Shown: positions 1-14,699, counted from the first letter of the stretch. The stretch: 64,000 nucleotides of DNA from Penelope pileata (GCA_013396635.1 WBMW01001518.1:122694-186693), one strand, 5' to 3'. The notes: generated from the sequence alone by a model not told the origin. Made by a program: numbers and translations.

Positions 1-1062
1 GGTTTTGGTGGATTGAGGAGAAATAAAACAGGTTGGGTTTTATTTTACCAAAGTAATTACAGGTCTTTCATCCTAGTGTTGATCTCAAGCAAAGTAAAGC
101 AACAGCTGATCCAGGAATGGATTAAAACAAACATAAAGGATAATATAATTAACACCAATAAACATTGATTCATACAAACTAACTCCTGTCAAACTAACTC
201 AGTATCATCGTATGAGTTTATACATTTGTACTGATATAATGTACATTTGTAAGACATCTCACTTGATGCAAGATGACATTTTGATTAAGAAACTACAGTG
301 ATAAGAAAATCATTGTGACATATATAAAAAGGATTAAATTTTGGCTACCTGACTGGATTCAAATTGTAGCTAGAAAAATCATTATTAATCAGGAGCTTCT
401 GTTGAGATGCTATGTCTTCTGGCTTAGTGCTATTTACTGCTTTTTATTGATGACAGACAAGCAAATATAACATTATAACTGACTATGTTTATATGTGACA
501 CAAAGACTAGGGGAATGGTCAATAATGGCAAGGACAAGTGAAAGTGGAAAGCAGTTCAGATAGCTTTGTAGCCTGGATTTAAGTCCAATAGGCATTTCAG
601 TACTTCAGTAGATCTGTTTGGGATTGAAGCCTTGGGATTTTGCTGTTCTAGAATTAGAGACCTGTCATTCTGGGTGCTGCAGATCTAAAAACTCTGGGAT
701 ATTTCCTGTCAGTTACTAGTCACTTTAAAATATACACCTGGTTTGAAGGTATGGCCAAAGTACTGAGCACAGATATTGGATACATATTCAGAGAAATATA
801 ATCTAGGAGAAGGGCATTTATACTATCTCTGTATTATATAATTATGCAGCTGCTATTAAAATAAGACCTAACTCTGATGGCTGCAGTTCAGGAGTTATTT
901 TGAAAAGTTGTGGAGTGCATGAAGGAGCAAAAGATTTATTAGAGACAGAAAATCATTCCTGGTGTTAAAAGACCATAAGTGTTTATCTTGAAGGATAAAT
1001 GGTGGTTGATTACCATCTCTAAATACCTGCATGAGGGGNNNCTAAAAACCTGGAAGAGGGGG

Positions 1063-1086
1063 AAAAAAAAAAAAAAAAAAAAAAAA
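1063..1086. repeat. poly-A tract beside a 3-base N run
   Basis: An uninterrupted A run of 24 bases preceded by a G-rich stretch, with three undetermined bases at 1039-1041. It could be the tail of an old retroposed sequence or a simple homopolymer. Nothing recognisable precedes it. Confidence 0.8.
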
Positions 1087-3762
1087 GCTGATAAGAGAGA
1101 GTCCTTCAGTCTAGCAAAGACATATTAAGATGCAAGGTCTGAGTTGATGCTAGACAACTGCAGATTGAGAAAAAAAGCACCTGTTTACAGTGAAAATAAC
1201 TAAACAGTGAAAGAACTAAAAGGGCCACAGCTCAACTCTTATTATTGGAAATTTTTATAGGAAGACAGTATGCCTTTCTAAAAGATGTTCTACTTTATCT
1301 ATAATTACTGAGTTTACAGCAGTCATTGGTTCAGAAAAATCTGATACTATGGAGAAAATGAGACCATACAATCACCATAGTCTTTTCCCAAGTGCCACAT
1401 GAAGAACTGGGATGGGTTTCCAGCGATGAGATACATTTAAATATTTTAAAAGATTATAAAGAAAATTGTGCTGCAAGAGCATAAGTTAGGGAGAGTTGAG
1501 GTAAACCGGTGGATACAAAGAAATGGCATGGCCCCATTCTTTGTGTGAAAGATGTTGAGAGTAGAGTCACAAATGGGATGAGACCAAATTCAAACATTTT
1601 AATTGAACAAAAGAATAAATATTTGAGGTCAAATTAAATGTTGTATTTTCATCACGTAAAAGAAAAAATGTAAAATTAGATTCCGTGGAAGAGAAAGAGA
1701 TAATTTTATTTGGAAAGGTTGCAATGGGATTTTTCAATAAATTGAAACTGTTTCAACTGGTTTTGGAATTACAGGCTCGCCAAATCCAGTCCTTTGGGAC
1801 TTCATAACGAACTTCAATACAAAGGGGCCTCTTCACAAACAACAGCTCTCATAAGAAATTCAGTCCTAAAAATAAAGAAGTTATCAGCATTGCCAGAAAA
1901 CTTGTAGTTTCCAGGCATGATTTTGTATTTATTAGCAGCAAAATAAATGCAAGAGTCCTTAATGTTGTATCTTCTCAGATCTCCTACATCTGAGATCTCT
2001 TTCTCTGTGGAGCATGAAGAATGTTCTGTTCTAAAAGTACTGCATGGTACTCAGTCAATAAGCACTCTCAAAAAACAATTGCTACATAAATTATACTCAT
2101 TTTCACTCCAATCCTGTGTCTACTTTCTCTAACACAGACAGCTATGGTAATTTATTATTGTTTCTACTTCATCTGCTTTCGTTCACCTTTATTCTCTAGG
2201 AAAAGAAAACCTAAATATGGTAAATAGCAATATTTTCCTATGAATAATGAGTAATGGATCATGCATGCTACACCATATTTGTGTCTTGATTTTCTCTCAG
2301 CTTGATACATGAATAGAAATGAAAGCTAGATGTATAGCTATTTTACTCTTAAGCAAGGAATCAATCTGGACTTGTAATCATGGATTCAATTCTTGCTTGT
2401 GGTGTAATACGTTTTCCTTCTCTTTATATGACTTGATGAAATTACATTTTTTGAGGATTTTCCAATATTATTTGTACCTTGCAATAGTCAAATTAAACAT
2501 CTATTGTTTTCATTAGTACCCTATTTAAAGAACATAGAAAATGGCACTTTATGTTCTAAAATGAAAATGTCATTATGTCTAAGGATAATACGCCTGAACA
2601 GCCTGAAAGCAATTCCAATGCTTGTAATGCTCTTGTAATACTACATAGACAAATAAGATTCTTTAACTTAACATGGCTTTCTTTCAAGGAGAGTATTATG
2701 TGCAGTAGTAGGACTGAGAAGAAAGAATAGGTGAATTTGGCAGAACAGGCTATGTAAGTATCAAAGCACTTAAGTATGTAAATATAGAAATAAACAAAAC
2801 ATTCTTAATCATGCAATCAAAAACTATAATAATTCACATTTTTTGTTGCAAAGTTCGTATTTTCAGAATTAATTTCAGAATTCAATTGTATTAATGGATG
2901 TTGATCCATCTCCTGATTACCTTGAAGCATTCCAGACACTTCACAGAGGATATAGGCTACAGCTCCATTCAGTGAAATTATAACAGTTGAATCAAAAGTA
3001 ACTGCTTTTGAAAGTGACAGTACAGCAGATAATGAATTGGTTAGGGCACAAGAACTAAAAGAATCTTTTATTTATGTTTCATTTCTGTTCTTCATTAAAA
3101 GTTCCATTTTACTACCTATGCATGCTAATAATTTCACAAAGAATATCAGTACAATTAGAGCTATAAACAGTTTCATTGATTTTCCAGATTTAATGCTAAA
3201 TGCCAGAATCAGAGGATGAAAGAACTGTGTGAGATGGAAATATAGTCTTAACTTTTAAAAGCGGTCAGTAGTTCATTTAATAACAATGTTGTTTTAAAAA
3301 ACCTTTCGAAAATTCTAGATGAATCAAAGAAAATAAAACTTCAGTGTGTAAGGAAGAACAAATAGCATAAATGCAATTTTTTGACAGTTTATTAACTTTT
3401 TATCTTAAAAAAAGATAGCTTCAAGTAAAATTATTTTCCTCAATATTATATTGTTCATGTTATTACACACACACAAAGCCAAACTAAACCAAACCTTACT
3501 GTCTTTCTGTTCTGCTAATTGAGGACAAAGTATTTCCTGAGTTACAAAAACCCTTCAGGCTACCTGGGATCTGATCCTTGCTTTTCACACTACAGAGAAA
3601 ATTGTCAACATTAGATTTTTGTCATGCCTGCTTATGAAAATGTATCCTACATATAGCTGAATATAATGTCTAAAAACAGAAACAATGTTGTTAGTGTTAG
3701 GTTTCGTTGTCGGTTTTTTTGTGGGGTTTTTTTTTTTTTTTTTTTTTTTTTATTAATTTTTT

Positions 3763-4266
3763 NNNNNNNNNNNNNNNNNNNNNNNNNNNNNNNNNNNNNN
3801 NNNNNNNNNNNNNNNNNNNNNNNNNNNNNNNNNNNNNNNNNNNNNNNNNNNNNNNNNNNNNNNNNNNNNNNNNNNNNNNNNNNNNNNNNNNNNNNNNNNN
3901 NNNNNNNNNNNNNNNNNNNNNNNNNNNNNNNNNNNNNNNNNNNNNNNNNNNNNNNNNNNNNNNNNNNNNNNNNNNNNNNNNNNNNNNNNNNNNNNNNNNN
4001 NNNNNNNNNNNNNNNNNNNNNNNNNNNNNNNNNNNNNNNNNNNNNNNNNNNNNNNNNNNNNNNNNNNNNNNNNNNNNNNNNNNNNNNNNNNNNNNNNNNN
4101 NNNNNNNNNNNNNNNNNNNNNNNNNNNNNNNNNNNNNNNNNNNNNNNNNNNNNNNNNNNNNNNNNNNNNNNNNNNNNNNNNNNNNNNNNNNNNNNNNNNN
4201 NNNNNNNNNNNNNNNNNNNNNNNNNNNNNNNNNNNNNNNNNNNNNNNNNNNNNNNNNNNNNNNNNN
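3763..4266. other. assembly gap (504 N) inside the GABRG3 intron
   Basis: A run of undetermined bases bordered on the left by a long poly-T tract. The sequence just before the poly-T on the left (from 3693) and the sequence right after the gap (4267-4318) are nearly the same, so the gap edges duplicate one another. Reading frames that cross the gap are artefacts. Confidence 0.98.
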
Positions 4267-4579
4267 AGTGTTTGGTTTCGTTGTCGTTTTTTTTGTGGGT
4301 TTTTTTTTTTTTTTTTTTGTATAGTAATTTATCTATGATAACATAAGTAATAAATTGGCACTTGTGGCATGCATATATTTCTGGAAAGTCTGCATTTCAA
4401 ATGATGAAAGCCAGCTCTGGGCTACACTATATTTGTGCATGGATGCACACACACACAGACACGCTGATGAGGCCAAAGGCAATTATAAATTCACAGACTA
4501 ATGTCTTTGGGACAGAAAGCTTCTTTGTTCTCTGTTTATACAATGGCTACTATATAAGGTCCTTAGCAGTGACAGGGCG

Positions 4580-4670
4580 TCTCATAACATATATATTATA
4601 TATATATTTGTTGCATACCCCTTATATATTATATGTATAATTATATATATAATAGATTTATTCATAATAA
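4580..4670. repeat. AT-rich dinucleotide-like low-complexity patch
   Basis: Imperfect TA repeats interrupted by short unique words, with one undetermined base at 4675. A short (CA)n run lies just upstream at 4446-4456. Typical intronic microsatellite sequence. Confidence 0.75.
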
Positions 4671-7600
4671 ATATNTGGAATATTGACGGGAAGGTTTAAC
4701 CTCTACTGTCATACCACCAAAATCTGGCTCTGATGCTGTGGCCCAAAATAGTAAAACAGGAGACATTACTTTGGGATTTTTTTCCTGTTTTCTTCTTCTG
4801 TCGTAGTAAGTAGTTTTTATCTCAAACCACAAGTTCTATTTTGTTTACAATTCTCTCTCTTATCCCACTGAGGGGGATGGATAGTGAGCAAGTGGTGATT
4901 TGGTGTTTAGCTGCCTACCAGGTTAAACCACAACTATACTTATACTTCAGGTGGATCTGTCTCTGAGGGTTAGGGTTGATGGTGTGGGATGTTAAAAAGC
5001 CTAGTTTGCATGACTGTTATGTTTAATTTGAAAGAAAATTTCTACTCTGAATTCAGCCCGGTTGCATTTTGTACCAGTCTCTATTCCGTACTGATTTTAT
5101 GCTGAAGTGTTCTTTCCAGAGTGTGCAAAATCTGGAGCCTGAAGTGAGGTCTTGAACCTGAAACTTGCACACTTGAAACTTGCACGTCCCCAGCTGATGC
5201 CAGCACTACCACAATAGCATGAGTTTTTTACAAAAAGCCTCTCTGGTGAACATTTCACAAAAACTCACCAATGCATTCGACAGCAGGAGTGGTCCTTTAG
5301 CTTTTCAAATCACCTATATTGCAGAGAAAAGAAATGTAATTGTAACTAAAGGATGCTGTACTAGAGGCATGATAGACAGTGGCCAAACAGAAAATTTTCA
5401 ACTTATTAAGAAGAGGCATAGTACTCGTTCAAGAAACAAGAAATAAGCTGGGAAGTAAAATTCAAAAAGCAGATTGGAAGGAAGTGCACAGTGAATAGTA
5501 GGATTAAATATTATCTTCTCTTGGCTTTCAAGTAAAAACAAACAAGAAAAGTTGTATATTAGAAAATTAGATTGCTCACCATCAAGTAAATTTGATTTAT
5601 TAAGATAATAGGGAAGATGCCTCAGTGTAGTCTCTGTGCTCTTGCTGCTAAAGAAATACTCATGACATACTACGTGAGTCCTCTTTCTAATGAGTATGCT
5701 TTTTTTTTTTTACCTTGTAATTAAACTCTCATAATAACATGGGTAAACTCTGCTGCTCCTCATTATTCTCCAGTTCTAGTGATGGACAATTAGGTTGCAA
5801 ACTTCCACTTACATGCTGAAATTGTTCTCTGTATACATTGTAGTTTCATATTGCAGTCTTTGTAAAGCCATTCATCTTTTAACGTTTTTTTCTGAGATAA
5901 CTGTGATTGCAGTATTTGCTAACCTCAGAGTATAATGGGAGGATAAATGAAAATGTGTGGTAAGCTAGTATAATGTTATTTGAGTAAATAAATGATTTAC
6001 AGGATATCATGTTGTATTTTTAAAATGTTTTCTTAAAATATTTCACCCTTAATGAAACTGTTTTTGTTACAATGGAGACAAAATTTTGGCAGGTCTGTCA
6101 ACCACGTACTTAGTGTTCAATAAAAAATGAAAGTAGGCTGTAGTTTAGCACTGTTCATTAAAATCCACAGTGATTATTCCTTAAAAAATCATTACTATTC
6201 CAAATGGTGTCCTACTTTCATACTAAAATATTAAACTAATTGAAGTCTTATGTGTCACAGACAGCAGTCATTTTGGTTTCGTGGGAAGCCTTGCTGCTCT
6301 ATTCCTGTTACTCCAGATTTGCTGTCTCAAGATGCATCTTTTGTTCTCATTATAGAAAACTGGTCAGGCACTGTTTTGCCTTAAGGTAATTTTCATTATT
6401 TCAGTGAATTGGCCAGATAGTTCAGTTAGAAGTTAGTTTGTCTTCCTGAGAAATTCTTTAAGCTGTTAAAAAGTAGAATTCCTCTCTGAGTTTCTAAGTG
6501 TAGTTTCTTGGTATTAGCCATTACAGTGGTTCCTAGACAGGCAACCACTTCATGATTACTTTTAAACCAAAAACACTGGTTTAATGATAAATTTGGATTA
6601 TGGTTTTCTCATCTTGTCTACACTCCAAGTCTTTGTCACACAGGAGCCCCAGCTCCTGTCCTACCAGTCACAGTAACGGCAGGTAGAGTTGTGAAGGCTG
6701 GTGAAGGAGCAGGGAGGAAGAATGTAGAGTGTTTGAAAGCTTTTTCTGTCCTTATGGTTGCTTGTGCCTTCAGGACATACAGAATGGATTGTAGGTCAGA
6801 TCTTTTAGAAGAGAGGAGAGTTTCTTTGTTCTGAAATTTAGTTCTCCATAAGCACTAAGTACCTGTCAAATTATTTTGTGTGTCTAGAGAAAGTTAGAAA
6901 TGTATGTAGCATGGTTACTTTTCTTTAAGCTGCAGCCAAGAGCTTTTAGATATATAGAGAATAATGTAGATTTCTGGAAGGAGTTATTTAGACTCTAATA
7001 ATGCATTCTGTAGCAGTGCCTCAAGGAAAATAGCCACAACACACACAGATCTGCTCTTCTGTATGCAGGCGTCTCAACAGAAGCTGACTTTGCTGAGGAT
7101 AGAAGAACTGAAATAGTCATTTAGTTGTAAAGCATAATTTACAATAACTATTAAAAAAATGCATCCAGTACATGTAGTACAGAAAAGGGCTTGTATTTGA
7201 CAGCAGTTACAACATTTGTGCTTTTGGTTGCCATTTCAGCAGTGGTGATTTCCTCCTCCTTCTCCTATGCATTGCCATCAATATTCATATTGTCCAAGCT
7301 GTGTCCTCTCCAAGTACCATGAGATTCCTGTAGAAGAACTAATTCTGGTCTTATTCCACTGTGTGCTAGTAATTCTGGTGAACAAAACAGTTTTCCCAAT
7401 GTCTTTCTATGTTGCCTGTCAATGTGTAGGTTAGAGTACAGCGCAGAGGGTACACTATATAAGTATATACGCACAGCTGCTGCCTATATGACTGGATCTC
7501 CCCTCGTCTTGTGAGAATTTTTGTGTCAATTTCAGAGAAGAAAGGAGGTTAGTGGGTAAACAAATTAAGCCAATAATTATCCAAAGATTTCATATTCATT

Positions 7601-10459
7601 AGGTGCTTCTGTGGTCTTTGTTGGATACTTGGGAATTTGCAGTTCTTTGTAAAATTCAACCGAGTCACAGTTCCTGTGAAGAAGGAATATCTTGGTAGGC
7701 TTTTATTTGGGATAAAGAGATGATGAAAAGTTCTTTAGTGGAAGAAAGGAAGCAAGAGAATGGTGGAGAAGAACAGAGGAACAAACAGAGAAAGAGTTGT
7801 GCATGGCCTCCAGGACAAGGGCATCAAGTTTAACCATGAAACGATAGAGGAAAATAACTAAAATACCCTTTAAAAGGTTAAGAAGGTTATTATATATAGA
7901 TAATTAACATTAGCGCTCTCATTGAAGTAGCAAAATTTTATGAAGAAGCTTTCAATCAGGGGATGTGATTGAATCCTTGGATCATCTTTAAGTGTCAACA
8001 GTGTCTTTGTCCACATGACACAACCCTTTTTAATCTGCAAAAAAAGTGAAATGTTATTGATTTTCTCCCCCTCTCAGTTTTTCAGGTTCATTTCTGCTGA
8101 AGATCTTTGTAGCAGAGACTCTACCTTACTAGAGAGTATCTTGCCGTCCATACCTAGCCTCACTCTCATTTGCTCTGCTGGTCAACACTGTAATGCAAGT
8201 CAGAGGAGTAGCGACCTGTGTGTGTACTTGAATTGAGTGTATCATATATTGTGCTACAAAATGAGCACTCAGTGGCTTGCTTTGCTTTCCATCATTCTCT
8301 AGCAGCTTATCCATAGATGCGCAATTCTAGATACAGTAAAGGAGTAAGGGAAATATGAAGACTTGGTACATTTCCTATAGTCTTTTATATCCTTTTTAGC
8401 TCATCTGTCTGTCTCTACGGACAGCATTTGAAAAATTACCATAACCTTTTTTCACAGTACTTGGGTTTGTTTCCATCTGTAGAAGCACTGGTTTACACAG
8501 TCCCTGAAGCCTTACTCCTATTTATGCAAATTTACCTCAACTGTTGTGATGTAAATCTTTCTTCAGTGCAGTAAAAAAGATAGGAAGCTGATGAAATTTA
8601 ATAATAAGCCAGAAGAACCAATGGTTACTTACCCATGTCAGTTCCCTGGTGCCATTCCCTGCACAGACAAAAGTGCTGGGGATTAGTGGAATGACAGAAA
8701 TCCTCTGTGAACACCCGCAAGGCTTACTACATCATGGTATACTGCAGTGCCTTCTACTTGTAACAGCACTGACCACTGTTAAAGCTCCACCATTAAATCT
8801 ATGTCAAATACACAAGACTTTTGGAATAAATGTCCAGCTTCTTGAGGTCATAAGGTTTGTACTCGCACAGTCTATCAGAGGCACGATGGAAGCACCCACA
8901 GGCTTATCAAACCTCTGCCAAATATACCTATCTCAAAATGATGTCCTAACACAGAACCTCTCCTGTTGACTCATTGTTCTAAGTTTCTCTCCATAAATGC
9001 CACCCTAATTTTTATTTACCTTTGACTTCATAGCTTATGGAAGTTCACCCATTTTCTAGTGGCCTTCGAAGTTTCTTTGGGTGGAGGTTATTTTTACTGA
9101 ATTAATATATTTTCCATGTCATATTTAGCTATAGTTAAAATACCCACTGCATTCACTGCTTTTGTTCATATTCTTTCTTTACTAGAACAATATGCTTTGT
9201 CTCAGCTACTAATTAACCCATTCTGTCTCTACTTGGAAAAATCATATGTACGTTTCTGTGGGGATTAATTCTTCTGTGCTACCCATCTCCTCAATCTTTT
9301 GGAAATTTGCTGTAACAGGACAGATTTACCTACCTATAGCAAATCATGTCTTCTGCAAATACCTTATTCTATAAAACCAAGGCTTGTAACAAGAAGCAAT
9401 GTGATTTATTAGTCAAGTGATGTAGTCAGTCAAAAAACCCACAAAAGTTCTTCGGCATATAAACTCTTCTTCACATCTAAAATTGAATCAACATACTCCA
9501 AGCAAAGTACAGAAATTGTTCTCAGTTCAATTTCATTACTGTTAATCACTGTGACTGTCTGGGAGAAAAGGATAGTTAACATCTGTGAAGCTGAGGGAGT
9601 TGCTACCAAGGATAGAGGTGATAAGGTCTCTGCTGGGTAGAGAGAGGGACAGATTATTATCCCCTGTAGAGTCATGAAGGTTAGCAGAGGAGATACTGTG
9701 AAGAAAATCATACAGTGTGAGATTAACCAGCCTTCTTACTGAGCTCTTGATTTTATGACTTTTAGTATCCAGCAGAATAATAAACATTATATCTAGGCTC
9801 ATTTTCTGAAGGTTTACAGATACCATGAGTGACTGCTACTACTTTGAGTTGGAGGAAAGCTGACGAAAACAGATTCTTGATTTCTAGTGAGGAGACCTTT
9901 AAAAGTATACAGTCTGAGCTCCTTCATCAGCATTGAGGCTCTAGTGTCTATAAATAATTTCTTATGTAAAAGCATACCAATGTGCATGCTACACTTCGTC
10001 ACACAGACCCCTACCACCTGATTCGCATATTAGAAAAAGGTAACAGAAGTCACTCAAACCTGGAAGAAGGACAGAGGAGGCACAGCCTTCTGAAGGAGGG
10101 ATTTTGTGTGGGCTGATTACAAAACCTAACGAATGGTGGTAGATTCATATTTATGGCCATGCAGCCATCCAGAGGTACCAAGTCTGGAAAGCCAAGACAA
10201 CTTTCAAAAACTTAGGATTCCAGAGAGCCTCCATCTGTTCTAGTAGGTCAACAGTTTCACGGAGACCTAAAAATACAAGAAATTAGAATGGAAAGGTTTA
10301 TTTCAGTTCTATTTCATATGAACATTATTGCTTGGATACTCTCAACACACTAAGAAATATTTCACATGCAGCATTTTATGACACTTAAGAAAGCAGCTCA
10401 GTGAACAACTGCCTGTATCTCACCACAATGTCAATTTATTTTCTATGCTGTTATTGCAG

Positions 10460-10612
10460 GTGATTATGTAGTCATGACTATATACTTCGACTTAAGTAGA
10501 AGAATGGGATACTTCACCATTCAAACATACATTCCCTGTATATTAACAGTTGTTCTTTCCTGGGTATCCTTTTGGATTAAAAAAGATGCCACACCAGCAA
10601 GAACAGCATTAG
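10460..10612 (+). CDS. GABRG3: GABRG3 exon: pre-M1, M1 and start of M2
   Basis: This 153-base exon encodes the channel-entry part of the GABA-A receptor gamma-3 subunit, a plasma-membrane chloride channel subunit of the Cys-loop family. The translation starts with GDYVVMTIYFDLSRRMGYF, the pre-M1 region, followed by the whole first membrane helix with its family-typical proline (IQTYIPCILTVVLSW). It then has WIKKDATPARTALG, which leads into the pore-lining M2 helix. The acceptor is ttattgcag and the donor is gtaagt. The exon begins with two bases that complete a Gly codon and ends with the first base of another Gly codon, so both junctions are phase 1. The IKKDATPARTALG wording fits gamma-3 better than gamma-1 (INKDAVPARTSLG). 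The length equals the usual exon of this position in gamma subunit genes. It joins in frame to 18773. Confidence 0.96.
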
Positions 10613-13600
10613 GTAAGTTGCTAATAATTCCTTTCTCTGCTCTCTTCATGTAGTTCCTGCACTATCATTTGAAAATGTCAGCTTCCTTTCAAAGAGACCA
10701 CAAGATATATGCTTTGGATTAATGCTACTGTGTCTTGCAGACCCAAATCTATTTATCATTGAAGCCTTTGGTTTTCTGCCTTTAAAAGGGTAATTAAAAG
10801 AAAACTACCCTGGCCCTTTGGAATGACACTACCACATATTTTGCATAATAGTCAAGAATTAACGGTTGTCTCCTTGTTCTCAGTATGATATTTCAGTGAC
10901 ATTTTTGAAGAATAACTTAATTGCACTGCTGGCTTCCTTCTCTTTTGAAACTCTTTCCCAACAGGAAATAATGTCCTACATATACTAAAAACTGTGGGAT
11001 ATAATAGCATTAACTCATTCAAAGTATTTTAAACTTGTGGACTTTAAGTTAAGCTCTACTCTAGATGTATAGATGCTTTTCAAAGGTTGTGGAGATTTAT
11101 TCTGAGAAAGGTTTTTCAGCAGGTCATTTATGTCAAGACCATTCTGTGCATTTTGGCATTGTGCTTTAGAATATAGTGAGAAACTTTGACCATTTATTCT
11201 TATGTCTATGTGAAAACCTGCAGGTTTGCAAGTGTCTAGGGCATAGGGCTGTATAACAACAGCCAGTTATAGGTGTACATCAGAACTGAAAGAAAAACAT
11301 TTTAGGCCAAACTGAGGTTGCCAGAGCTGCAAATAACTAATTTATTCAGAAGTCTACTAGCCTCGGAAAAAATGGGAGGCTGTGTCAAGGTTTATATGTC
11401 TGTTTTCAATAATAGTTGTTACCATTGCCAGCTATTCACTGCTTCCTCCTGACAGAGTTTCTCACCACCTCCATTTAACCAGCTGCACCCTCTAAGTCAT
11501 TTAAACACAAAACAACAAATTATTAAAAACTGATCTGCCTGATTTTTTGGACAGAAAACACTTTTTGGACAAGAAACATTTGTAAAAGCAACTGAATCCC
11601 CAGGTTTGAGATGGAGACACTGCTGCAAGGAAGTACAAGTACAAGGGCTCCATATAGGCTGAGCTTTCCCAGAGATTGCTCCTCAAGGCCTGCTCTGTGA
11701 CAACAGGCCTTCATTCAAACCACAGGATAGGAAAGGCCATTTGTACGAACCTTCACTCCCCTAAATCAAGGGCTATCAGTACTTCTCATCCCTGTCTACC
11801 CAAAAAACTAAGCATTTACCAGAAATGGTTGTTACTTTTTATGGGAATTCATGTCTGTTAGCTCTCTTCTGAACACCAAAACATATAGGTACTGTACTTG
11901 ATCTCAGGAGAAAGGCAACCTATTCAACAGTGCAGCCTTTATACAGTACTTCAGAATGACTTATCCTGTTTCTGTCTGTTCCTCTCCTGCAGAAATAAAT
12001 CTGAGCAGCCATCAATTTTAAGAGTGCTCTAGTTTCTAGCCTAACCCCCTGAAGGATCTGACAGGAAAAATGAAAAAGGAGCACTAAAGAGATTTTGAAG
12101 CCCATTCACTTTGAATGAGATTTTAGCTGCTAAGTCCCTTGAACTGTTCCAGAAGTCTGATCCCACTTTCTATGTCTTTTACTTATGCAAAAAGCATATG
12201 GTCATCTATTCAAGGTGTACTAATGCCTAGGATAAAACCCTTTTTCCTCCTAGAACTTCTATGATTCAATAGCTTATTAACTTTCAGCTGAATGACAGAA
12301 GAATTACATTACCAAAAATATCCTCTAGGAATAACTCCCTCACTAGCCATAGCTTTATTTAAGCAATAAAAATGTACGCCGGCCATTCCTGCTGTCAGTC
12401 CTTAGGCATCTTTCTAGGGAGACATTGTATGAGTTTTAAATCTTGGTGAGTGACAAGGGACATTTTTCAAGCCAAGAGCAAGTCAGTGATATGGAGCTAT
12501 AGTAGCAGGATCAATAGTAAATCTCGGAGAACTTATAATAGGACAACTGCAAGCAGACAACACTGGTTCACTTTTTACAGATGATTCTGTATTAAAACAC
12601 ATTTCGCATGAGGTCAGCACAAGACTGTAATCTGCAGGATTTTCTGAAGTTTGTAAAACTAACAGCCATATCCATGTGTTTTGCCAATAGAAGACGGGGG
12701 GAGAGGGGAATCAGTGCAAAAGATACAGACAACTGGTCAAAGAAGTGTTTTACCTTAACTTAAAGCAATAAAATAATAAGTGAACTGATGCAGCAAACAC
12801 AGCAAGCACAGAAAAGAACACGGTAATGCACCTAATCATTAGTATGTAAGGTTAGCGATAGTGATTAAGAAAGATACATCACCAGTTGCCTCAATACTCT
12901 ACCATCATCCAGATCCACAGTCTCTGGGGAGCCCTGGTTGCAGCAAGGATCTGGAGAGCCTTTCCCAGCAACTGGGAGGTCCTGCACAGTGTGTCCACTC
13001 GTAGGTGAGGTCTGCAAAGTCACTGCAAGAGGATCCAGCTTTCATGAAGTTAAATAAACAAGTCCAAGGGATGGTTAGGCAGAACACCTGATTTCTCATC
13101 CTTGAATTGTTTATACTTAGGACCTGGCCAGAGTCTCAGGCTCAATCAAACAAGATTTTTGTCTTGGCCATCTAGTGATTTATATGTACTTTACGCTAGA
13201 AGATAGATAATATTGGTGTGAGTTTACAAAGGATATGCACAACATCACAACTGTGTTTATCTGAAGGTCAATTCCAATTTGAGGCCTCAATTACCAGGCT
13301 CGAAGGCCTTGAAACTGGGGCCTTCGCTTATCACCCTATGGCATCTTGTGGGTCCAGTTTGCTGACATTATTTTCTGAGAAAGGAATATTCAATACTTAT
13401 TCCCCTCATATGAGTGCCGAAGTGCTCTGGAAACGTGATGGAACCTAAGAGTTATTCTGTAACCCCCTCCACCTCCAGAACTGTGTGAAGACAGCCCAAA
13501 AGTGAGGACAGGGTAGCTGTGTGATTGCCTTTTCCTGGATGTGCACACTTTCCTCTGGTGGCCAGAAAACCAAACAATAGGCATTTAGCATTCTTTCCTG

Positions 13601-14699
13601 CTGAACAACTTTCTTCTTAAATTGAATGGCTCGGCAGAGAAGGGAAGATTGTCCATGGCCTTTTTAAACTAAGAGTTCAAAGTCCCATGCGTGTGCAGAG
13701 AGTGTCACAGCAACCATTTGAGTTATCTTTCATAATGCTTAATTTTTACCAGAGAAGTGAGAAAAGGTGTCTAACAGTTTGCATTACTGATTTTCTGGAG
13801 GCAGCATTCGTACTCTGTCCCTGAGGGAAGTTCCCCACACCACAAAGCTCAGTTTTTCAATTAATTAGATTCAGACATAGGTTAGAGCACTGATCGTGAC
13901 AATGTCACTCTCCCTGCCTCACCCCCATAGCCAGCAGGAAGTTCAGAGAAAAAGTGTGTTCATATATTGAGGTCATGAATTTGAAGACCGTGAAAGCGAG
14001 ATGTTCCAAGGCTATATTCAATGACTTTAATTGCTAACTCCTAAAACTCTGATAGAAAATTAAACTGCTGGGATAAAATACAACTTTTTTATGAATAAAG
14101 TTAAATGACTGGAAAATAGTATGTATGTGGGTCACCTCTTTTTGTGCACAGAGTCCTGTTACTCCCAAATTTCAAATGGCCTCTTGACTCGTGGGATGCA
14201 GTAAGCAGATGTTCCCAGCTTACTGTAGGTGTGCCTGTAAAATGCAGGCTATAAATCTATCTGAGCAACACACATCCACATTTGGAGGGTGACACGTGGT
14301 AAAATTGTGAGTAATACAGCCAAAGGCAAACCACTGAAATTATCCTGCTAATTAGTTGAAATGAATTGCAGACTCAGTGCACCAAAACTGCCCTGAGTAT
14401 AACTGCATTAATGTGAAGGACTAGCATCAGGGAAACATTTCACTCTCTCAAATTAATGAGTAATTTCCTAAGCTATTGGCAGCTACTCAGGGTTACATGA
14501 AGGACGGGTTTTACCCCTTTCTGGATAACTCTTAAGTAATAAGCTATTTCTGTGCTGGAAAAACTAAATGCAATCAGAGGTATTTGGCTGAGGGAAAAAA
14601 TGGAGCCATAATCATCCTTTCAGCAGCACTGTCCAGAGGCATCAAAGTGATGCCTCTTAAAAAAACTTGGCATCATAACCCCTTTCTAACATGCTTTTT

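Larger units (their letters stand above)
1..10459 (+). other. GABRG3: GABRG3 intron upstream of the M1 exon (partial)
   Basis: Non-coding sequence leading to the acceptor of the first GABRG3 exon in the window. I looked for the preceding conserved exon, which encodes the end of the extracellular domain just before the Ser-Gly-Asp-Tyr pre-M1 motif, and did not find it. This intron is therefore at least 10.4 kb and the start of the gene lies outside the window. The stretch contains a poly-A run (1063-1086), a poly-T run next to an N gap (3763-4266) and an AT-rich dinucleotide patch near 4580-4670. Short open frames are scattered on both strands without splice support or recognisable domains. 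Gamma-3 introns are very long in mammals, which fits. Confidence 0.85.

Noticed and set aside
3666..4346. A 226-codon frame and an overlapping 205-codon frame on the + strand
   Set aside because: Both run through the 504-base N gap and poly-T tracts; nearly all residues are undetermined or phenylalanine.
4966..4979. gagggttagggttg, telomere-like repeat
   Set aside because: Only two units; not an interstitial telomeric array.
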